Below the pieces are notes generated by a model that worked only from the letters and a program-made list of their open reading frames with translations, ran no database searches and was not told where the DNA came from. A stretch of 15,799 nucleotides of DNA from JBGTIS01 sp041745535. GTDB taxonomy: Bacteria; Bacteroidota; Bacteroidia; Cytophagales; Cyclobacteriaceae. Shown here in pieces: positions 1 through 8,062 of this stretch. Within the stretch, counting starts at the first letter, position 1. Each line of letters begins with the position of its first letter. The position numbers were made by a program, and so were the translations under genes. Location of the stretch: NCBI GenBank assembly GCA_041745535.1, contig JBGTIS010000324.1, forward strand, positions 1-15,799, written 5' to 3'.

Positions 1-1964
1 TTGAACCAATATTCCTGTTTTTGAATAGAGGAGGGTTTGGTCTTTACTGCATCCGCATAGTCAAGGGTAAGGGTCTGATTGGCTGCAACTTTGGGCATTA
101 CCTGGGTTTTTCCATCGGGCCAGGTAATAATCAGGGAATCTGCCTGCTCAGCATTGCCAAGCCCAATATGCAGTACATAATCCACAGCAGACTGATAGCC
201 TTTGGTAACAGCATGGTGGTACAATTGCATCTGACTGCCAGCATATACCTGTACTTTAGCGCCTAATCCCGCCTGATTTTGCCGTGTGCCTTTTAACCGA
301 AGCCTGAGGTAGTGATGGGGCGAAGCGGTGTTGGTTGTGTTTTCGTACAGCGAAGCCGGGTCATCTATGTTATTGATTACCAGATCCAGATCGCCATCAT
401 TATCAAAATCTCCGTAAGCGGCGCCATTGGAATAGGTTGGCATATTCAGGCCCCACGAGGAGGTTACGTTTTCAAAGGTGAGGTCGCCTTTATTTCTGAA
501 CAGGTAGTTCGATTTTTTTATTCCCGGCATTTGCCGCGCTTTTTCTCTGATAATCTGATCGGCCTGCTGCTGGTTGGGCTGGTTGTCGAAGGAGGCATTG
601 TAGGATACAAAATCCAGGTCGGTAACATCGCGGCGGTAGCCATTGGTGAGGAGTAGGTCTTTGAACCCGTCGTTATCAAAATCGGCCCAAAGCGGCGCCC
701 AACTCCAGTCGGTGGAATTCACACCCGATAACTGACCGATTTCACTGAAAGTTAATTGGCCATCGGCATTCATTCCATTGTTGCGCTGCAGGGTGTTGCG
801 CATATATTGTGGCTGATAGCCCATTTTCAGCCCCATCTCAAAATGTTCGTATTTCATGGGACCTGCCATCTTTTTCCGTTGCTCATTGTCGGTGGGCAAC
901 ATGTCGGCCACCATAATATCCACCCAGCCGTCGTTATTAAAGTCAGCCAGGTCATTGCCCATCGCGAAATTGCTCTGGTGCTTCAGAAAAGTTTCTGCCT
1001 TGTCGCTAAAAGTGCCATTGCGGTTATTGATGTACAGTTGGTCGTTGGCCAGAAAGTCATTAGAAATGTAAATATCTTCCCATCCATCGTTGTTCAAATC
1101 GCTGATGCCTATTCCCAATCCCATTCCATCATACAAAATGCCGGCTTCTAGGGTAACATCGGTAAATTTTCCTGTTATTTTTGGTAGTTCTCCCGGATTT
1201 TGGGTATTGGTAATCGATAAATCGTTTCGAAACAGATGGTCATTGGCCAGTCCGCTACCGTCTTTTTTAATAGGAACAATATTATTAGGCGTTCTGATTT
1301 CGTTGGTATGGGTAAGTAAATACATGTCCAGGTCTCCATCTTTGTCGTAATCAAAGAAAGCGGCCTGGGTAGAATATCCTGTAAAATCTAAACCGAAGGC
1401 ATGGGCACTTTCAGTAAAAACGGGTGCGCCAGTTTCATCCATTCCCTGATTGAGAAACAGTTGATTGGTTCTTCGGGAGGGGTCATCATTGCCCGCCTTG
1501 CACACATAAATATCCAGTAAACCATCCTGATTGATATCCACCATGGTTACGCCACTGCACCACCCCCTGGTGGTTACACCGCTTTTCGCGGTAACATCCT
1601 CAAATTGCAAGGCAGACCCATCGTTCCCTTTATTGAGATAAAGTTTGCTGGTTACCTGGTTGCCAGTAAAAAATATATCAGGAAGGCTGTCGTTATTCAC
1701 GTCGCCCACGGCTACACCGCCACCGTTATAGAGGTAGAAATAATCGATCAGGTTAATTTTTTCATTTTCTCGGATGGTGTTATTAAAATCAATCCCGGAT
1801 CGCGACACGGGAATCTTCCTGAAAAGAGGTTTTGAATTTTGAGTAGCCGCTTTTTCAACTGACGAACGATTAGCGGAAGTCTTCTTTTCTTCTGAACACG
1901 ATCCTATCAGGACAATGAAAAAAACTAAAACACATTTGAATACGATATTGAGATAATTTATCAT
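1..1964 (-). CDS. FG-GAP/VCBS repeat lipoprotein with ASPIC/UnbV domain, 3'-truncated by window edge
   Basis: The frame is open from an ATG at 1964 to the left edge, giving about 654 residues with the C-terminus outside the window. The N-terminus is a lipoprotein signal (hydrophobic VLVFFIVLIGSC, lipobox Cys23 followed by SEEKK), so a membrane-anchored, possibly surface protein is expected. Many FG-GAP/VCBS units follow, with Asp/Asn-rich calcium-loop motifs such as DVNNDSLPDIFF, DYDKDGDLDMY, DFNNDGWVDIMV and DFDNDGDLDLVINN. Around residues 550-635 is an ASPIC/UnbV domain (LRLRLKGTRQNQAGLGAKV, WPDGKTQ, LTLDY). Known members form beta-propellers; a precise biochemical role is not established. 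It starts 11 nt after the stop of the upstream gene (1976-5653), so the two are almost certainly co-transcribed. That gene is a paralogue sharing the same domain order, and full-length members with a second propeller after ASPIC suggest roughly half of this protein is missing. No enzymatic motif is visible; glycan binding is inferred only. Confidence 0.9.
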   Translation of the reverse strand, partial: MINYLNIVFKCVLVFFIVLIGSCSEEKKTSANRSSVEKAATQNSKPLFRKIPVSRSGIDFNNTIRENEKINLIDYFYLYNGGGVAVGDVNNDSLPDIFFTGNQVTSKLYLNKGNDGSALQFEDVTAKSGVTTRGWCSGVTMVDINQDGLLDIYVCKAGNDDPSRRTNQLFLNQGMDETGAPVFTESAHAFGLDFTGYSTQAAFFDYDKDGDLDMYLLTHTNEIRTPNNIVPIKKDGSGLANDHLFRNDLSITNTQNPGELPKITGKFTDVTLEAGILYDGMGLGIGISDLNNDGWEDIYISNDFLANDQLYINNRNGTFSDKAETFLKHQSNFAMGNDLADFNNDGWVDIMVADMLPTDNEQRKKMAGPMKYEHFEMGLKMGYQPQYMRNTLQRNNGMNADGQLTFSEIGQLSGVNSTDWSWAPLWADFDNDGFKDLLLTNGYRRDVTDLDFVSYNASFDNQPNQQQADQIIREKARQMPGIKKSNYLFRNKGDLTFENVTSSWGLNMPTYSNGAAYGDFDNDGDLDLVINNIDDPASLYENTTNTASPHHYLRLRLKGTRQNQAGLGAKVQVYAGSQMQLYHHAVTKGYQSAVDYVLHIGLGNAEQADSLIITWPDGKTQVMPKVAANQTLTLDYADAVKTKPSSIQKQEYWF

Positions 1965-1975
1965 AAGTTGGCAGA

Positions 1976-4900
1976 TCAGGGATTTTTTAACTGTGAGGTT
2001 ACTTTCCGGAAAGGAGCATGTACCTCTCGTACTTTTCCCGAATAATCAAATAATTTTACTGATTTCACTGAATCGGCAATTTGCGGTTTCCTTGAAGATT
2101 GCGAAAGGTAACCAGAACCATAATAAAATTCCCGCATTTCACGGGTATCGTGCTGGTAGGTAATTTCCGCCTTCCATTCCAGGGGTTCTAATTTTAATAT
2201 CGGTTGATTCATAACCTTATTGTTCGCGAACGCTTTCAGCCTGCCACTGTTTTGCGAAACCAAAATTAAGGATTTTCCTTCATCTGTAACAATTTCTGCC
2301 ATGGCTTTGGCATCTCCACCTACCCAGAATCCGCTTTTGGGTGAGGGCAGGGGGTTCAGATTTCCTTTTCCATCACCCAGTAACAGCAATCCATTCAACG
2401 CGTCGTACTGACCGGTTTTCACTTCGGTGGCATAAGAATTTCCGGCAAGCAACACATCCAGGTGGCCATCGTGGTTATAATCTCCGGTAACCATGCCGAA
2501 CACGGGCGCGAACTGTGCTTCCACGGGCAAAGATTTGATATTGAATTTTCCATGACCCAGATTTTCCAGGTAACTGGTACGAAAGTTTTCACTTTTCACA
2601 ATATAGGCTTTTTCCAGGGCTTCTTTGGGAAACAGGTCGGCCATGGGGGTGCTGGCATAGTCGCGGTACCGGGGAAACCGCTTGCGCAGGTTGGTCATCT
2701 GGCTGATAAAATCGTCGCGGGAAGGGGCAGGAAATGCCGTTAATTTTCCATCGGGGCCGGGTAGGTAATAACACAAAATGGCATCGGGCGTACCGTCTTC
2801 ATTGTAGTCGTTGGTGTACACGCAAACCGGTTCCTCGGGCGAAGCTTTGTATTTTGAGTTTACACCAAGATTTCCCGCCACATAATCTATGTCTCCATCC
2901 CGGTCAAAATCGCCCGAAACCAGGCTGTTCCACCATCCATTGGTATGCGACAAACCTGTTTGCCCGGTTACATTGATCAATGTACCATCCTGATTTTTAA
3001 AAAACGTAAGTGGCATCCATTCTCCACATATCATTAAATCAACCTGTCCATCCTCATCAAAGTCAGTCCACAATGCTGACGTAACCATGCCAATCGTTTG
3101 TAGTTCTGGGCCCATTTTTTCCGTAATATCCGTAAAAATAACCTGACGATCGGTTTTGGCAGACGAAGCTGGGTTTGTATCATTTCTCAATAAATAACTT
3201 TGGGGAGGCAAAGGAAATGCCCCGGGTGTAACCCGTCCGCCTACAAACAAATCCAAATCTCCATCTCCATCAAAATCCGCTGCTGTTGCACAGGAACCGC
3301 TGGTTAGCATCGGGGGAAGCGCTGATGGATGTTGCTTGAACTGACCTTTTCCATTATTAATCAGCAATCGATCCTGGTATTGCTCAGATTTCTGAGGAAA
3401 TTCACTGCCGCCACTAACCACATACATATCCAGATCCTGGTCGTTGTCGGCATCGAACAAAAGTACACCCAAATCTTCCTGCTGCTTGCTTTCCCCTTCC
3501 AAGGAGGTATTCTGAAAATTAATTTTAGGATGTTCAGCAGTTTGAAAGAAAATATTCGTGGGAAAACCTGAAGCGCCTCCCAGTACAAAATCTTCCAGGC
3601 CATCGCCATTCAGATCGCCCACCGCCAGGCCCGGACCATTCTGAGAATACATATGAGGCAGCAATCGCTGGGTATTGAAATCGATAAAATAATTTTCCTG
3701 GTGCACATAATCAATACCAAAATCAGCAGCAACCTCCGAGAAAAGGGGAGGTTGGTGGGAAGAAACAATTGGAATAGGTGCTCCGGCCTTACCATAATCA
3801 AGCGTTAATAGCTGATCTGCCTGTACATTTTTCAGCAATTGCGCTTTGCCGTCGGGCCAGGTTACCAGCAACGAATCAATTTCAGCGGCGGTACCCAAAC
3901 CAAAATGTACGGCATTTTCTACAGTCGACTGAAATCCACGATATATGGAATGCTCCTGTACCTGCATGTTTCCCTGGTATCGCATTTGAATTTTGGTACC
4001 CAAACCTGCCGGATTATGGCTGGGGCCTTTTAGCCTGATTCTCAGGAAGTGGTGGCTGGATTGGGTTTCTGTACCACTTTTTTTCGACTTTTTTTCCTCC
4101 AACATATTTTTATAAATAGAGGCAGGGTCGTTGATGTTATTAATCACAAGGTCCAGGTCGCCATCATTGTCCAGATCGGCATAGGCGGCTCCGTTGGAAA
4201 GGGTTTTGGCCGTAAACCCCCAGTCTATCGACCGGTCGGCGAAGGTAAGGTCACCGTTATTCTGGTACAGGTAGTTGTGCAATTTAACCTCAGGTTGTTC
4301 GCTGGCGAGCTTGCGTTGTTTGTTTCTGATAATTTCTTTGCCGCCATAGCCTTCCTGCTCGGCACTGTATACGGCATAATCCAGATCAGTAATATCTTTG
4401 CCATATCCATTGGTAATAAATAAATCCTGGTAGCCGTCGTTGTCGAAATCGGCAAACAGGGCGCTCCAACTCCAGTCGGTATTGCTGATCCCCGATAGCT
4501 GTCCAATTTCGCTGAAAACCGGAATACCGGCTGACGAGCTGTCGTTTCCCGGTCGCATGCCTTCATTCAACTGAAGGGTGTTTCTTACAAACTGTGGTTC
4601 ATAATTCAGTCCTAGGTCTGAATAAAATTTGTTGTAATTGATCGGGCCGCTGGTAATTTTTTGTCGCGCATTATCTGGCGGCAACATGTCCAGTACCACA
4701 ATATCCATCAGGCCATCGTTATTGAAATCGGCAATATCAGTACCCATGCCATTGTAGCTCTGGTGTTTAAGGTAAACCTGTGCCTGATTGGTAAAAGTGC
4801 CATTCTTATTATTGATCCAAATCAGGTCGTTGCTGATAAAATCGTTGGCACAGTACACATCGGGCCATCCATCGGCATTGATGTCATTCACCACGATGCC

Positions 4901-5653
4901 CAGGCCGTATCCTTCAATCAGGATGCCCGCTTCTTTAGAGACATCTTTAAAAATCGGGTGCCCATCCGGACCCACCCCTTCATTTCTGTACAACCGGTCG
5001 GTACTCAATCCTTCGCCCTGTAATTTTTTTGGCCGGGACAGGTTGGGTGAAAAAGATTCGATGGCATTGGTAAGCAGATAAGCATCCAGATCGCCATCGC
5101 GATCGTAATCGAAGAAAGCAGTTTGTGTGGTGTGGGCCGTATCGGCCAGTCCGTATGCCTGCGCCTGTTCCGTAAAAACAATTTCCCCTGAAGCATCCGC
5201 GCCTTCATTGATAAACAATAAATTAGCCTTTTCGCCGGTTTGTTTCGGGCTCGATACGCTCACATATATATCCAGCCAGCCATCGGCATTGATATCCACC
5301 ATGGCCACGCCCCGTGCCCAGCCACTGGTACTTATGCCGGCACTTTCGGTAATATCTGCAAATCGCAGTGGCGATCCATTGTTGCCTAGGTTCCGGTATA
5401 ACCTGCTGGAAACCATATTACCGGTAAAAAATATATCGGAAAAACCATCGTTGTCGATATCGCCGATACCCACGCCGCCACCATTGTAGAAATAGGTAAA
5501 TTCGAGTACATTGATAGTATCATCGTCAATAACCTGATTGTTAAAGTGAATGTGGGTCGATGCCGGAGAAAGCAACTCAAATAGCGGTTTGCTTTCCTTT
5601 GCGCAGCCCATTAAAACCAGAAAAAACATACTAAGTAGTACCAAGTATTTCAT
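1976..5653 (-). CDS. Large FG-GAP/VCBS repeat lipoprotein with central ASPIC/UnbV domain
   Basis: Encodes 1225 residues from the ATG at 5653. An in-frame GTG at 5668 would add five residues, but an AGGCAGGA sequence lies just upstream of the ATG, and the ATG gives a classic lipoprotein signal (MKYLVLLSMFFLVLMGC, lipobox Cys17). The first half (residues about 50-520) is a run of FG-GAP/VCBS units, for example DIDNDGFSDIFF, DINADGWLDIY, DYDRDGDLDAY and DLDNDGDLDLVINN. An ASPIC/UnbV domain spans about 535-618 (LRIRLKGPSHNPAGLGTKI, WPDGKAQLL), and a second FG-GAP propeller follows (DLNGDGLEDFV, DADNDQDLDMYV, DFDGDGDLDLFVGG, DYNHDGHLDVLLAG), then a short unique C-terminal tail. The Asp-rich loops fit calcium binding. 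It is a paralogue of the gene 11 nt downstream. Proteins of this type commonly sit beside SusC/SusD pairs and carbohydrases in Bacteroidota; a surface glycan-binding or scaffolding role is inference. Confidence 0.95.
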   Translation of the reverse strand: MKYLVLLSMFFLVLMGCAKESKPLFELLSPASTHIHFNNQVIDDDTINVLEFTYFYNGGGVGIGDIDNDGFSDIFFTGNMVSSRLYRNLGNNGSPLRFADITESAGISTSGWARGVAMVDINADGWLDIYVSVSSPKQTGEKANLLFINEGADASGEIVFTEQAQAYGLADTAHTTQTAFFDYDRDGDLDAYLLTNAIESFSPNLSRPKKLQGEGLSTDRLYRNEGVGPDGHPIFKDVSKEAGILIEGYGLGIVVNDINADGWPDVYCANDFISNDLIWINNKNGTFTNQAQVYLKHQSYNGMGTDIADFNNDGLMDIVVLDMLPPDNARQKITSGPINYNKFYSDLGLNYEPQFVRNTLQLNEGMRPGNDSSSAGIPVFSEIGQLSGISNTDWSWSALFADFDNDGYQDLFITNGYGKDITDLDYAVYSAEQEGYGGKEIIRNKQRKLASEQPEVKLHNYLYQNNGDLTFADRSIDWGFTAKTLSNGAAYADLDNDGDLDLVINNINDPASIYKNMLEEKKSKKSGTETQSSHHFLRIRLKGPSHNPAGLGTKIQMRYQGNMQVQEHSIYRGFQSTVENAVHFGLGTAAEIDSLLVTWPDGKAQLLKNVQADQLLTLDYGKAGAPIPIVSSHQPPLFSEVAADFGIDYVHQENYFIDFNTQRLLPHMYSQNGPGLAVGDLNGDGLEDFVLGGASGFPTNIFFQTAEHPKINFQNTSLEGESKQQEDLGVLLFDADNDQDLDMYVVSGGSEFPQKSEQYQDRLLINNGKGQFKQHPSALPPMLTSGSCATAADFDGDGDLDLFVGGRVTPGAFPLPPQSYLLRNDTNPASSAKTDRQVIFTDITEKMGPELQTIGMVTSALWTDFDEDGQVDLMICGEWMPLTFFKNQDGTLINVTGQTGLSHTNGWWNSLVSGDFDRDGDIDYVAGNLGVNSKYKASPEEPVCVYTNDYNEDGTPDAILCYYLPGPDGKLTAFPAPSRDDFISQMTNLRKRFPRYRDYASTPMADLFPKEALEKAYIVKSENFRTSYLENLGHGKFNIKSLPVEAQFAPVFGMVTGDYNHDGHLDVLLAGNSYATEVKTGQYDALNGLLLLGDGKGNLNPLPSPKSGFWVGGDAKAMAEIVTDEGKSLILVSQNSGRLKAFANNKVMNQPILKLEPLEWKAEITYQHDTREMREFYYGSGYLSQSSRKPQIADSVKSVKLFDYSGKVREVHAPFRKVTSQLKNP

Positions 5654-5729
5654 ACGATCCTGCCTCACTCAATTCTTTATAACCAGTCATCGCCTTGTAT
5701 AATGACTTTGAATTTAATGATGCTTTAAG

Positions 5730-5737
5730 CAAAATTA
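5730..5737 (-). promoter_or_regulatory. Possible Bacteroidota -7 element upstream of FG-GAP pair
   Basis: On the minus strand this reads TAATTTTG, an exact match to the TAnnTTTG -7 consensus of the Bacteroidota housekeeping sigma factor. It lies about 77 nt upstream of the chosen ATG at 5653, giving a plausible leader. No TTG was found at the expected 19-21 nt upstream, so only half the promoter signature is present, and an 8-mer of this AT-rich type can occur by chance. Confidence 0.3.
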
Positions 5738-5768
5738 ATCACCATTGCTCAGTTGTTTTCTTATGTCC

Positions 5769-5785
5769 AAAAGTTAAAAACTTTT
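5769..5785. repeat. Short perfect inverted repeat, AT-rich
   Basis: Arms AAAAGTT and AACTTTT (7 bp, perfect) flank a 3-nt loop. With one GC pair per arm it would be a poor transcription terminator. It lies 32-48 nt upstream of the candidate -7 element, where an activator or repressor site could sit. It could equally be chance in AT-rich DNA. Confidence 0.3.
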
Positions 5786-5903
5786 TATCAAATTCGGGTA
5801 TGTTAGGCACCTTTAATTCGTAGCGATTAATAAAGCCAATTTTCTTGTTTGAACAGTAATGGAAATATAAAAATAACGATGTTTGAAATGGAAAAATGTT
5901 TCT

Positions 5904-6908
5904 TTACTCACCGGAAGGTTTCTTCAAAGGTGTATCGGTGGAAACCGGTATTCCAAAATTCGGGGTCCCATCGGCATTCCAGATAAAGGGCTGAATCCTG
6001 ACATTTCTACCTGTACATTCACCGTTAGGCGCTGATTTGGCATGATACACAATCCAGTCTTCCTTACCATCCGGCGATTTGAAAAATCCATTATGTCCCG
6101 GTCCATACACTCCATTTTCCTCAGAAACGCTAAACACCGGTTCGGGTGATTTTTTCCAGGAATCAGGATCGAGTAGATCACTGTTGCCGGAGGCGGTGAG
6201 CATGCCCAAGGTATAATGGTCGTCCCAGCAGGCACTGCCTGAATAGATAATGAAAACTTTGCCGTTTTTTCCTTCCAAAAATTCAGGGCCTTCCAGAATT
6301 TCCCGGTTGTCATATTTCTCCCAATCATAGGTAGGACGGGCGATTTCTATCTGGGTATCGCTGATGGTCCAGGGATTTATCATTTCCGCGATAAAAAGAT
6401 TGCTTTGCGGCCCTACATAAGCGGAATACAGGAAATACCGTTTGTTTTTATATTCAAAGACTGACCCATCCAAACCCGGGTACTGTGTATTCACTTTGCC
6501 TTTATCCTGCCAATTGCCCTGCAAAGGATCGGCAGCACTGTTTTCAAGCACAAACACATGGCGGGTATCATCACCCGGATTGGCCTGATCGGTGGCGGTA
6601 TAGTAGAGGTACCAGCGCCCGTCGAGGTAATGTAATTCCGGTGCCCAAATGTCCCGGGAGTTAGGGCCTTGGGCAGGAGGCTGCCACACCGTTTTGCTTT
6701 CCGCCTGGCTAAGTTCGGATAAATGCGGGGTTTTCCATAAAGTAATCCGGTCGCCCATGGTGTGGGTATAATAATACAGGCCATCGTGAAAAAGCACCCA
6801 GGGATCGGGCCCTTGTGGTAACAACGGATTGGTAAAGGTAGTCTGGTCCTGCCCGAAACTTATGTTTCCCGCGGTGATCAGTAGTATAAATAAGGTAATT
6901 TCTTTCAT
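5904..6908 (-). CDS. Secreted glycoside hydrolase family 43 (likely arabinofuranosidase-type)
   Basis: A 334-residue protein, the normal size for a single-domain five-bladed GH43 propeller. Residues 1-19 form a Sec signal peptide (LFILLITAGNISFGQ) without a clear lipobox. The GH43 catalytic triad is visible: base Asp35 in PQGPDPWV, pKa-modulating Asp147 in GLDGSVFEY, and general acid Glu206 in ILEGPEF. The RDIWAPELHYLDGRWYLYY stretch (85-103) and the metal-site His272 in VYGPGHNGFF are also typical. GH43 enzymes act by inversion, mostly on alpha-L-arabinofuranosides, arabinan or beta-xylosides. The DIWAPELH and GPGHN patterns resemble exo-1,5-alpha-L-arabinofuranosidase-like subfamilies, but the subfamily was not computed. 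Start ATG at 6908 lies 6 nt after the stop of the preceding propeller gene, so translation is probably coupled. It is the last gene of the carbohydrase operon. Substrate specificity is inferred from family only. Confidence 0.93.
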   Translation of the reverse strand: MKEITLFILLITAGNISFGQDQTTFTNPLLPQGPDPWVLFHDGLYYYTHTMGDRITLWKTPHLSELSQAESKTVWQPPAQGPNSRDIWAPELHYLDGRWYLYYTATDQANPGDDTRHVFVLENSAADPLQGNWQDKGKVNTQYPGLDGSVFEYKNKRYFLYSAYVGPQSNLFIAEMINPWTISDTQIEIARPTYDWEKYDNREILEGPEFLEGKNGKVFIIYSGSACWDDHYTLGMLTASGNSDLLDPDSWKKSPEPVFSVSEENGVYGPGHNGFFKSPDGKEDWIVYHAKSAPNGECTGRNVRIQPFIWNADGTPNFGIPVSTDTPLKKPSGE

Positions 6909-6914
6909 GCTATT

Positions 6915-8033
6915 TTAATTGGATGGATCAATATCACCAAATCTGATTTGTACATTATGTCCGCCTTCCGGTCGGGGTACTGAATTCATGGCACAAATTT
7001 CATGAAGGCCGGTCTGGTATAAACTGGACCAAAGCGATTCGGGCCACGCTGCTTCGACTTTTTCCCAGCTCTTGCCAAAATCGCTGCTCATGGAAATCTG
7101 GCTGCTGTTCGATGAAACTACCAATCGGCCATCTTCCAGCGAAAGAATGTAAGGACCTCCCAATTGTTCAGGAATGAGCGTACCAAAACCCACCGGCCAG
7201 GTGATGCCGTCGTTGCTGGTTTTATAATATACCTCACATTTTTCAGGACCACAAATTTCATATACCACGATGTATTGGTTGTTCTTCATTTTAGTCCAAA
7301 CAGGCATACCCGGCCTTGATTTAGGGTGCCCGGGCTGATAAGCTACCCAAATTTCTTCGCCCCAGGTTTGCCCAAAATCCTCAGAAATCCGCTGTGAAAT
7401 AATCTGGCTGTAAGCAGGGTTTTCCGTAACATGTTTTTCATTGGCATACATCACCGACAATTGACCATTGTCCAGAAAGAGAAAATGAGGTTCGTACATG
7501 CCTTTCTGCGGATTGTATAAACTATCGGGTTTCCCCTCATTGGCATCAATGATGCTGATTCGCTTCCAATCATCCCCCGAATTGGTGCTTTTGTAAACCG
7601 GCAAATGATACGATTCGCCCCAGATTACCGACCGGCAGCCCAGCAAAACGCTGCCATCGCCAAGCTGAATCATTTGAGCGTTATCCAGGTCACGCCCCGG
7701 GTCAATAAGTGTAGTCAGGTCGGTCCAGGTGCGTCCCTGGTCAGTACTTCTTGAAATTTGCAATTCTAAACCGCCTTTTGGGTCCTGCTGGTACCCTTTG
7801 TTTCGGGAAATGGTGTACGCCGCCAGCCAGTCGCCATTTTCCAATTGGAGCATGCGTCCATATTCAGAACCATATACACCGTGCTTTCTGTGTTCGGCCA
7901 TGGTAGCCGTATCGGCAAATATGGGCATGTTGTTGATTAGTATACGGTCTTTCCAATCTATAAAACCAGTATTATCCTTGCCGGAAAATAGCGGTAAAAT
8001 CAAAAAAGTTAAGGTTTTAAGGCTGATGCTCAT
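6915..8033 (-). CDS. Secreted Asp-box (BNR) propeller enzyme, sialidase superfamily, GH93- or GH33-like
   Basis: A 372-residue protein with a short N-terminal hydrophobic export signal (LKTLTFLILPLFSG). Five Asp-box repeats are visible (S/T-x-D/N-x-G-x-T/S/D-W): residues 96-103 STDQGRTW, 149-156 STNSGDDW, 217-224 SEDFGQTW, 272-279 TSNDGITW and 316-323 SSDFGKSW. These mark the six-bladed propeller shared by sialidases and exo-1,5-alpha-L-arabinanases (GH93). Candidate active-site residues are Arg60 (EYGRML), Arg134, Glu181 (MYEPHF), Arg241 and Glu259 (VVYEICG). The standard GH33 FRIP motif near the N-terminus is not seen, and the neighbours are two GH43 proteins, so an arabinanase-like activity is favoured over a sialidase, as inference. 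The start at 8033 lies 29 nt after the upstream GH43 stop, and the stop is 6 nt before the downstream GH43 start: a central operon gene. Confidence 0.85.
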   Translation of the reverse strand: MSISLKTLTFLILPLFSGKDNTGFIDWKDRILINNMPIFADTATMAEHRKHGVYGSEYGRMLQLENGDWLAAYTISRNKGYQQDPKGGLELQISRSTDQGRTWTDLTTLIDPGRDLDNAQMIQLGDGSVLLGCRSVIWGESYHLPVYKSTNSGDDWKRISIIDANEGKPDSLYNPQKGMYEPHFLFLDNGQLSVMYANEKHVTENPAYSQIISQRISEDFGQTWGEEIWVAYQPGHPKSRPGMPVWTKMKNNQYIVVYEICGPEKCEVYYKTSNDGITWPVGFGTLIPEQLGGPYILSLEDGRLVVSSNSSQISMSSDFGKSWEKVEAAWPESLWSSLYQTGLHEICAMNSVPRPEGGHNVQIRFGDIDPSN

Positions 8034-8062
8034 GGGTGACAGGTTAGGTGATTCAAAGTTTT

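Larger units (their letters stand above)
5654..5903. other. Intergenic region between carbohydrase operon and FG-GAP gene pair
   Basis: These 250 AT-rich bases separate the small GH43 stop from the first FG-GAP gene. No convincing small gene was seen. The stretch holds a possible -7 promoter element (5730-5737) and a short AT-rich palindrome (5769-5785), both listed separately. No GC-rich hairpin plus T-run was found directly after the GH43 stop, so partial read-through from the carbohydrase operon into the FG-GAP pair remains possible. Confidence 0.6.

Noticed and set aside
312..5489. Many plus-strand open frames of 60-130 codons across the FG-GAP genes.
   Set aside because: Their Ile/Val-rich repeats are the antisense reading of the repeated Asp/Asn/Gly calcium-loop codons of the real minus-strand genes.
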